Source: an uncultured Clostridia bacterium (GTDB lineage: Bacteria > Bacillota > Clostridia > Christensenellales > UBA1242). From it: a stretch of DNA of 13,828 nt. Below, piece after piece: positions 6,941-13,828 of this stretch (position 1 is the first letter of the stretch; the number at the start of each line of letters is the position of its first letter). The notes below the pieces were generated by a model. That model saw only the letters and a program-made list of their open reading frames with translations, had not been told where the DNA came from and did not search any database. The position numbers and the translations under genes were made by a program. The DNA is taken from positions 1 through 13,828 of the forward strand of contig CALVZT010000013.1 in NCBI GenBank assembly GCA_944372595.1, read 5' to 3'.

Positions 6941-9900
6941 ATGAAAAATTTTATCAAAATTTTTTCAATCTGCGTTTTTTCTATTAGTTTATTAATTGTA
7001 AGTATTTTTTTGATAAGTCCGCATATTAATACCCATTCACAAGCGTTTGCTCAAAGTTCAAATACATATTCATATGGTATGGATATGAATAGGGATTTAA
7101 GTGGATTTAAAAGTGTTTCAAATGCTGATGATTTTATTACATCTATAAACAATAACGAAACTTTTTATTTAGCAAATGATATCACATTGTCTTCTAGTCA
7201 AGTGTTTAGAAATGCTTATCAAATTTATTCTGGGACTATATATGGTTGTGGTCACACTATTAAATATTCTACTCAATTTGCTTCTGGCTCAAATGCTGGA
7301 TATAAAGTTTCAGGAAGTGGTCTATCATATGGTGCTATTGTGTCCACTCTAACTGGTGCAATTTATGACCTTAATGTTGTTTTTACTGACGGAGATTTAA
7401 CCATTTATGCTGAAGGTAATAATGCAATTTTTATTGGTGGAATTGTTGGCAAAATTGAAGGCGGTAAAATATCAAACTGCACAATCTCAATGCCAGGAAC
7501 AAATAACAGAAGGTTAGCTGTTACAAAATATTCAACTACTGGTTATGATGAATGGGTTGGCATTGGAGCCATTGCTGGATATATGTCAAGTGCTGGTGGA
7601 ACTGTTACTAATTGTTCTGTACAAATGAATATTAATTTAGTTGCAGGAGTTGCCACTAATACCGATATGTCTAATATATCTATTCAAAACAGTACGAATT
7701 CGTCTGCATCGAATTTCGTCGCCGTTATTGAAAGATGTTCACCAACTATTCAAAACATTCAAATAAGTGGTAATGGTACATTAACTGCTGGGGTAGAAAC
7801 AAGTTTGGGAACACTTCTTGAATTATCCGGCAGCCCAACATTATATAACTATGTAAACAAATTTAGTGGCACATTCAAAACAGATAGCGGCAATCGTGGT
7901 AGGACGGCGGGATTTTTCTTAAATAGTGGTTCAAATATTGTAAACATAATTAATCACTATCAAACATCTTCTGCTTTTGCTACTTTTACTATCTCCCCTA
8001 CCCATTCATCGACATTTAATGCTGGCACGCAAACTTTTTACTTTGAAGCAGAAAAACCATACGATCAGTGTTTGGCAATTGTTTATGACTTGGCAGAAAA
8101 AGATGGCATTGGAGCACACAAAACATACAAAATAAAAAGCATCTCTGGTAACTATGAAAAAACTGGTACGATAATTGACGAATCATCCAGCGATTATAAT
8201 ACTGTATTATTTAGTGATTTACATTGCGGAGATAATGTATCTTCCTATTGGTATTTCAATGGTAATTTTAGTTATAATATTTATTATGAAGAAGAAGCAG
8301 TCGCTATATCGCAAGAAAACAAATTACCATCTGTTAACAAATATCAACATAGTTATGTTTCATCAGAATACCAACCTATTGCTGATTCCGTTGCCGTTAG
8401 TCAAAATGGTGGAATTGTAAATAGGGTACAAACTGTTACTTTTGATGAAATAATAAGTTCTAGTGAAAATTTACAAAAAAATTATCATTTAATAGAAGAT
8501 ATTAGTATTGTTGGATTTAATGGAGCAACTTTTAGTGGTACGTTAGACGGTTGTGGGCATACAATATACATTTCTGGGCGCAACACAAACAATACATCAA
8601 GCACTATTGGAGGGTTATTTGGTACACTTGCAAATGGTGGGACAATCAAAAATTTGCGAGTTGCCTTCCTTAATTCTTTAACAATCAGCACAAATGCACC
8701 AAGTTCATATAATTATACTGCAATTGGCGGAGTTGTTGGCACAATCGCTAATGGAAGCTGTATAGAAAATATATACGTACAAATGCTTAACAACATATAC
8801 ATACAAAATCAAACAAATCCATCAGCAACTAATACCGCATTAGGAATATTAAGCGGACGCTTAATATGTGATGGCGCAGACATTACTGAAAATGATATTG
8901 TATCAATTAATAACATTACCATAGACTTCAATAGTACACTCACCGTTAATGGAGCTTATGTTTGGTTAAGTACATTTATAGGCCGAACTAATGTAGTAGA
9001 TTATAGTAGTTGCTACCAACTATCTAATATTATTATTAATGGAAATGGAACTCTTGCTGGTAAAGATAGCAAGGATCCAAAACATGTTAGTTTAATAACT
9101 TGCTTTACATCTCCACAAAACTCATCAAATAAATGTTTGTCACTTAATGGATTAATTTACAACTTCACTGGCACAGTTGTAGATAATTATTCAAGTTTTT
9201 CATTATTTGTTATAAATAGGGCTAATAATGACACAAGCACCTCCCTATCTGATTTTGTTACATATCAAAATATTTACTCATACAATAATGCAACAATTCC
9301 TACACAAAAAGGAAGTTTAAAGTATACATTTGACACCTACCTTACTTTTACCAAAACTGCAAATATTTCTGCCTCTATCAGTGGAATTCAGCAAGTAATA
9401 GTTACTCCATACTTTGATTCAATTACTCAAAATCTTGTATTAGTTGCAACATCTAGCACATGGGACATTGATAATCACACAATAATTGCATTAAGAAATG
9501 TCGCAAACAAAACAAGCTTGTCCATAAATGACGATAACAATAAAGTAGTTTTTGTCGACAAAAACCTTGCCGTTGAAAATTCGCTTATTGAATTAGAAGT
9601 TGTGCCGATTGTTTTAACGCCAATAGAACGTTATTCGTTAACATACAATGCACAAGGTCAAACAATTTCACAAACACTTACATTATTAACATATAATACC
9701 ACATCTTCAAGTTGGATTACTCAGTCATTAAATAATACAAGGGATTACACAACCACTTATTCGGTTAATCCAACAACTGCAAATTCGTCTTTAACTCCTG
9801 ACGGAAAACCACTTACCGCTGGCGAATATAATGTTGCTTTATCGCTTTTGATTGATGCATATTTTTATACAGAATCAAATCAAACACTTTCAAAAAATAT

Positions 9901-12900
9901 TAACACTAGTTTAACAATAAATCCTGCACAAATTAATTATATACAACAAGACAATTACAAATTCACTTTCAATTATGGTAAGGTTGCAATAATTAAAGAT
10001 AACAATAAATATTTAACTGATACATTTAAATATTCGGATTTATTTGATTGTGATATTTTTGATACAGTAGAAAATATAGATGTTAACTTTACAACTGAAA
10101 TTGCAGAATATCAATCATCTACAGGAAAGTTATTATCGACATCAGAAAATTTAAAAGTTAACACATACCAACTTATTGTTACATTAAATGATCCAAACTA
10201 CACAAATAATGATATCCAAAAAATTTATTTATTAGAAATAACTCCTATAAATTTAGAGTATGAAATTATTATTAAAGACGAGTATAGTAGTTTGACATAT
10301 AGTGACGAAAGTGTAACTATTGATAATACTCAATTTAATATAACAACAGGTTCGATAATTTCAAATGATATTGTACAAGCAGTATTAAATATTCACTTTA
10401 CAAACAATTCTTCAACGATAGTTAATCAACAAGTAAACTCTCTTTTAGATGCCGGTAATTACAAATTATCAATACGTTTATTTGGTGATGATGTCGAAAA
10501 CTATACAATAAGCAATTATGTTTTTCACTGGGAAAACAGTTCTTTAATAGAAAATAATACTATAAAAGTTAATGTTGCTACTAACGAATGGATTGCAGAT
10601 TACTCACGATCCGGTTGGCAATATTCCGAAGAGCCTTCCCAAGAAACTTTGCCTCAGGCAAAATTTGGTGACGTGATTATCAAATATTACACTGACGTAA
10701 AATTAGAAAATCAATATACGGAAGCATTTAACAGCTCTACCCCAACCGGCACATATTATGTTTACTATGAAGTACCAAAATCAGAAAATTGGACCAAACT
10801 TGTTTGTCCTAGTATAAAATCCTTTACAATAAACAAAAAAGTAATCACTATAACATTAACTGAAAATCAACTTGTCACTCAATATGGTAAATATTTGAGT
10901 TGCGAACAATTAATTGCTAACTTTATAATTGACGAAAGTGTCCCAACTGAAGATATTGAATATACTTGCAATGTTGAAGATTACATTAATGTTGGTAATT
11001 ACACAATTAGCGCAAATATAAAAGAAAGTAGCAACTATACTTCAAGTCCTGTTTCTTATAAATACGTTATAAACAAACGTGATATTATTGTATCATTGTC
11101 AGCACAAGATATAACTTACAATAATGCAAGTTATAGTAAAGAAAATGTAACATTATCTATAAAAGGTACTGACGGACAAACTGATATAGAAGATATAACT
11201 CTTGGTAGTTATGAGTTGTTGTATAAATTAACTAGCGAAGAAAATTTTAGCACAACAGCCCCTATTAACGCTGGTAGTTATGTTGTAACAATTAATACTA
11301 CTACATTTGGTAATTCTAAAAATATTAATATAACCGCCGTTAACAATGCTGAGTTTGAGATTAATAAACTTTCAGTAACATTTAGTTGGGATTTTGTTGA
11401 GGACGCAACAATTACATATGGTGACTCGTTTGAAAAGGTTAAAGCATTAGTAACCACTCCAACCACATTAGATACAATTTATCATGAAACAACTTACGAA
11501 GTTACAGCGACGATTGATGGACAGCCATATACTTCTACTACATCAGCAAATCAAATAGTTAACTTTGCAGTTAGTGTTTCATTTGACGAAAGTGTTGCTA
11601 ATAATTATATAGTTACAATTTCTAATCCAGCAAACATTTCGATTATAATTAACAAAAAAGCAGTAACTATTACAACTAGCCAATCTCAATTAATAACAAA
11701 ATATGGTAAATACCTTACTTATGAACAATTAATTGCTAACTTTGTTATTGATAAAAATGTCCCAAATGAAGATATTGAATATACTTGCAATGTTGGAGAT
11801 TACATTAATGTTGGTAATTACACAATAACTGCAAATATCAAAGAAAGCAGTAACTATACTTCAAGTCTGGTGTCATATCAATATCTTATTAACAAACGCG
11901 ATGTTGTTGTGTCATTGTCGGCACAAAATTCCACTTACAATAATGCAAGTTATAGTAAAGACAATGTTACTCTAACTTACAAAGATGCAGATGACCAAAT
12001 GGTAATTAACAATATCTCCCTTAATAGTTATGAGTTATTATTTAAACTAACAACCGATGACGAATTTAGTACAACAGCCCCTATTAATGCTGGTAGTTAT
12101 GTTGTAACAATTAATACTACTACATTTGGTAATTCTAAAAATATTAATATAACCGCTGTTAACAATGCTGAGTTTGAGATTAATAAACTTTCAGTAACAT
12201 TTAGTTGGGATTTTGTTGAAGATGCAATAATTACTTATGGTGACTCACTTGAAAAGGTTAAAGCATTAGTAACTACTCCAACCACAATAGATACAATTTA
12301 TCACACAACAACTTACGAAGTAACAGCAACCGTCGATGATCAACCATATACTTCTACTACCCCTGCCAATCAAATCATTAACTTTGCAGTTAATGTCGCA
12401 TTTGATGAAGATGTAATGAATAATTATATTATTGTTGTTTCTAATCCAGCGATTACTTATTTAATCATTAATCAAAAAGCAATTACAATAACACTAAGCA
12501 AAGAACAACTCATCACTCAATATGGTAAATATTTGAGTTACGAACAATTAATTGCTAACTTTATAATTGACGGAAGTGTCCCAACTGAAGATATTGAATA
12601 TACTTGCAATGTTGAAGATTACATTAATGTTGGTAATTACACAATTAGCGCAAATATAAAAGAAAGTAGCAACTATACTTCAAGTCCTGTTTCTTATAAA
12701 TACGTTATAAACAAACGTGATATTATTGTATCATTGTCAGCACAAGATATAACTTACAATAATGCAAGTTATAGTAAAGAAAATGTAACATTATCTATAA
12801 AAGGTACTGACGGACAAACTGATATAGAAGATATAACTCTTGGTAGTTATGAGTTGTTGTATAAATTAACTAGCGAAGAAAATTTTAGCACAACAGCCCC

Positions 12901-13828
12901 TATTAACGCTGGTAGTTATGTTGTAACAATTAATACTACTACATTTGGTAATTCTAAAAATATTAATATAACCGCCGTTAACAATGCTGAGTTTGAGATT
13001 AATAAACTTTCAGTAACATTTAGTTGGGATTTTGTTGAGGACGCAACAATTACATATGGTGACTCGTTTGAAAAGGTTAAAGCATTAGTAACCACTCCAA
13101 CCACATTAGATACAATTTATCATGAAACAACTTACGAAGTTACAGCGACGATTGATGGACAGCCATATACTTCTACTACATCAGCAAATCAAATAGTTAA
13201 CTTTGCAGTTAGTGTTTCATTTGACGAAAGTGTTGCTAATAATTATATAGTTACAATTTCTAATCCAGCAAACATTTCGATTATAATTAACAAAAAAGCA
13301 GTAACTATTACAACTAGCCAATCTCAATTAATAACAAAATATGGTAAATACCTTACTTATGAACAATTAATTGCTAACTTTGTTATTGATAAAAATGTCC
13401 CAAATGAAGATATTGAATATACTTGCAATGTTGGAGATTACATTAATGTTGGTAATTACACAATAACTGCAAATATCAAAGAAAGCAGTAACTATACTTC
13501 AAGTCTGGTGTCATATCAATATCTTATTAACAAACGCGATGTTGTTGTGTCATTGTCGGCACAAAATTCCACTTACAATAATGCAAGTTATAGTAAAGAC
13601 AATGTTACTCTAACTTACAAAGATGCAGATGACCAAATGGTAATTAACAATATCTCCCTTAATAGTTATGAGTTATTATTTAAACTAACAACCGATGACG
13701 AATTTAGTACAACAGCCCCTATTAATGCTGGTAGTTATGTTGTAACAATTAATACTACTACATTTGGTAATTCTAAAAATATTAATATAACCGCTGTTAA
13801 CAATGCTGAGTTTGAGATTAATAAACTT
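6941..13828 (+). CDS. Giant secreted beta-helix / Ig-like repeat surface protein (3' end outside window)
   Basis: One frame stays open for 2296 codons to the right edge, with no stop. Residues 1-37 form a signal peptide: KNFIK, a hydrophobic core, then AFA before Gln38. Two beta-helix modules follow. The first starts near residue 60 (YGCGHTIKY near 97, GGIVGKIEGGKISN at 166-179, IGAIAGYMSS near 208). The second starts near 500 (FSGTLDGCGHTIYISG near 530, IGGLFGTLANGGTIKNL near 556, IGGVVGTIANG near 594). These are GLUG-like turns. From about residue 895 come Ig-fold domains of MBG/YDG type, with INK starts, YG motifs and NAGSYVVT or GTYYVYYE endings, including one GWQYSEEP...AKFG domain (about 1225-1300). 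From residue 1297 on it is the 273-residue nested repeat. Such proteins are usually adhesins or surface-layer components; the ligand is unknown and any wall anchor lies beyond the window. Start chosen from GGAGGA at 6929. Confidence 0.85.
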   Translation, partial: MKNFIKIFSICVFSISLLIVSIFLISPHINTHSQAFAQSSNTYSYGMDMNRDLSGFKSVSNADDFITSINNNETFYLANDITLSSSQVFRNAYQIYSGTIYGCGHTIKYSTQFASGSNAGYKVSGSGLSYGAIVSTLTGAIYDLNVVFTDGDLTIYAEGNNAIFIGGIVGKIEGGKISNCTISMPGTNNRRLAVTKYSTTGYDEWVGIGAIAGYMSSAGGTVTNCSVQMNINLVAGVATNTDMSNISIQNSTNSSASNFVAVIERCSPTIQNIQISGNGTLTAGVETSLGTLLELSGSPTLYNYVNKFSGTFKTDSGNRGRTAGFFLNSGSNIVNIINHYQTSSAFATFTISPTHSSTFNAGTQTFYFEAEKPYDQCLAIVYDLAEKDGIGAHKTYKIKSISGNYEKTGTIIDESSSDYNTVLFSDLHCGDNVSSYWYFNGNFSYNIYYEEEAVAISQENKLPSVNKYQHSYVSSEYQPIADSVAVSQNGGIVNRVQTVTFDEIISSSENLQKNYHLIEDISIVGFNGATFSGTLDGCGHTIYISGRNTNNTSSTIGGLFGTLANGGTIKNLRVAFLNSLTISTNAPSSYNYTAIGGVVGTIANGSCIENIYVQMLNNIYIQNQTNPSATNTALGILSGRLICDGADITENDIVSINNITIDFNSTLTVNGAYVWLSTFIGRTNVVDYSSCYQLSNIIINGNGTLAGKDSKDPKHVSLITCFTSPQNSSNKCLSLNGLIYNFTGTVVDNYSSFSLFVINRANNDTSTSLSDFVTYQNIYSYNNATIPTQKGSLKYTFDTYLTFTKTANISASISGIQQVIVTPYFDSITQNLVLVATSSTWDIDNHTIIALRNVANKTSLSINDDNNKVVFVDKNLAVENSLIELEVVPIVLTPIERYSLTYNAQGQTISQTLTLLTYNTTSSSWITQSLNNTRDYTTTYSVNPTTANSSLTPDGKPLTAGEYNVALSLLIDAYFYTESNQTLSKNINTSLTINPAQINYIQQDNYKFTFNYGKVAIIKDNNKYLTDTFKYSDLFDCDIFDTVENIDVNFTTEIAEYQSSTGKLLSTSENLKVNTYQLIVTLNDPNYTNNDIQKIYLLEITPINLEYEIIIKDEYSSLTYSDESVTIDNTQFNITTGSIISNDIVQAVLNIHFTNNSSTIVNQQVNSLLDAGNYKLSIRLFGDDVENYTISNYVFHWENSSLIENNTIKVNVATNEWIADYSRSGWQYSEEPSQETLPQAKFGDVIIKYYTDVKLENQYTEAFNSSTPTGTYYVYYEVPKSENWTKLVCPSIKSFTINKKVITITLTENQLVTQYGKYLSCEQLIANFIIDESVPTEDIEYTCNVEDYINVGNYTISANIKESSNYTSSPVSYKYVINKRDIIVSLSAQDITYNNASYSKENVTLSIKGTDGQTDIEDITLGSYELLYKLTSEENFSTTAPINAGSYVVTINTTTFGNSKNINITAVNNAEFEINKLSVTFSWDFVEDATITYGDSFEKVKALVTTPTTLDTIYHETTYEVTATIDGQPYTSTTSANQIVNFAVSVSFDESVANNYIVTISNPANISIIINKKAVTITTSQSQLITKYGKYLTYEQLIANFVIDKNVPNEDIEYTCNVGDYINVGNYTITANIKESSNYTSSLVSYQYLINKRDVVVSLSAQNSTYNNASYSKDNVTLTYKDADDQMVINNISLNSYELLFKLTTDDEFSTTAPINAGSYVVTINTTTFGNSKNINITAVNNAEFEINKLSVTFSWDFVEDAIITYGDSLEKVKALVTTPTTIDTIYHTTTYEVTATVDDQPYTSTTPANQIINFAVNVAFDEDVMNNYIIVVSNPAITYLIINQKAITITLSKEQLITQYGKYLSYEQLIANFIIDGSVPTEDIEYTCNVEDYINVGNYTISANIKESSNYTSSPVSYKYVINKRDIIVSLSAQDITYNNASYSKENVTLSIKGTDGQTDIEDITLGSYELLYKLTSEENFSTTAPINAGSYVVTINTTTFGNSKNINITAVNNAEFEINKLSVTFSWDFVEDATITYGDSFEKVKALVTTPTTLDTIYHETTYEVTATIDGQPYTSTTSANQIVNFAVSVSFDESVANNYIVTISNPANISIIINKKAVTITTSQSQLITKYGKYLTYEQLIANFVIDKNVPNEDIEYTCNVGDYINVGNYTITANIKESSNYTSSLVSYQYLINKRDVVVSLSAQNSTYNNASYSKDNVTLTYKDADDQMVINNISLNSYELLFKLTTDDEFSTTAPINAGSYVVTINTTTFGNSKNINITAVNNAEFEINKL
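10829..11647 (+). repeat. Repeat unit A1 (819 bp, three Ig-like domains)
   Basis: First unit of the in-frame tandem array: 273 residues in three domains that each open with INK, at 10829 (80 residues, with QYGKYLS and EYTCNV), 11069 (97 residues, with NAGSYVVTIN) and 11360 (96 residues, with TYGDSFEKV and NNYIVTISNPA). It differs from A2 mainly in its first 75 bases and at one further base (10935). Confidence 0.9.
11648..12466 (+). repeat. Repeat unit B1 (819 bp)
   Basis: Second unit, offset exactly 819 bases from A1, with the same three-domain plan. It is a diverged copy (for example TKYGKYLTYEQL against TQYGKYLSCEQL), but parts are nearly identical at DNA level, notably 12071-12219 against 11252-11400. 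Confidence 0.9.
12467..13285 (+). repeat. Repeat unit A2 (819 bp)
   Basis: Offset 1638 bases from A1. Its first 75 bases are a distinct variant (INQKAITITLSKEQL), then only two differences occur (12540 and 12573), and from 12574 on it is base-for-base identical to A1. The distinct start shows it is a real second copy, not simply A1 read twice. Confidence 0.9.
13286..13828 (+). repeat. Repeat unit B2 (cut by window end)
   Basis: The first 543 of 819 bases of a second B unit, identical to 11648-12190. The window stops inside its second-to-third domain junction, so the number of further units is unknown. Confidence 0.9.

Noticed and set aside
8175..8691. Small open frames 8175-8420 (+) and 8485-8691 (-)
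   Set aside because: Both lie inside the continuous frame of the giant surface protein, which has coherent beta-helix motifs there; no ribosome sites.
11278..13104. Two identical 62-residue minus-strand open frames (11278-11466 and 12916-13104)
   Set aside because: They are antisense shadows of the repeated Ig-domain coding sequence, exactly 1638 bases apart, without ribosome sites.
10829..13828. CRISPR or satellite-type DNA repeat
   Set aside because: The period is 819/1638 bases, a multiple of three, the frame stays open and differences keep protein motifs, so it is a protein-level repeat, not a spacer array.

Overview
The window is very AT-rich and reads with the standard genetic code (tryptophan is TGG, genes end in TAA). 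It has Gram-positive-style Shine-Dalgarno sites, consensus sigma-A-like promoters, a long Clostridia-type thymidylate synthase and a giant secreted repeat protein. It most resembles an uncultured low-GC Firmicute (Clostridia or a related gut lineage); that placement is inference. No rRNA, tRNA, CRISPR array, integrase or insertion sequence was seen.

Layout. Positions 1-6721 carry genes on the minus strand in three transcription units. (i) A GNAT-family acetyltransferase (224-694) is followed after 20 bases by the start of an HD-domain hydrolase that runs off the left edge (1-203). (ii) A 1268-residue DUF4011-like / superfamily-1 helicase / C-terminal nuclease-fold protein (926-4732) has its own extended -10 promoter and its own terminator. 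It resembles single-gene anti-phage helicase-nucleases, but its nuclease domain lacks expected catalytic residues. (iii) folA (6224-6721) and thyA (4985-6196) form a folate/dTMP operon: ThyA makes dTMP and releases dihydrofolate, which FolA reduces back to tetrahydrofolate. The thyA product carries an extra segment of about 100 residues.

From 6941 to the right edge, one reading frame on the plus strand stays open for 2296 codons with no stop. It is a secreted surface protein: signal peptide, two right-handed beta-helix modules with GLUG-like turns, then a long string of MBG/YDG-like Ig-fold domains. The last 3 kb is a nested tandem repeat. About 80, 97 and 96 residues make a 273-residue (819-base) unit. 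Two diverged units, A and B, make a 546-residue (1638-base) super-unit, and the second super-unit is identical to the first over the last 1255 bases of the window. The gene is incomplete, and the window ends inside the repeat.

Intergenic stretches are all shorter than 300 bases. 695-898 holds the GNAT promoter and otherwise nothing recognised. 4733-4984 holds the helicase promoter, the thyA-side terminator and a weak AT hairpin (arms 4876-4884 and 4892-4900). 6722-6940 is the divergent promoter region between folA and the surface-protein gene.
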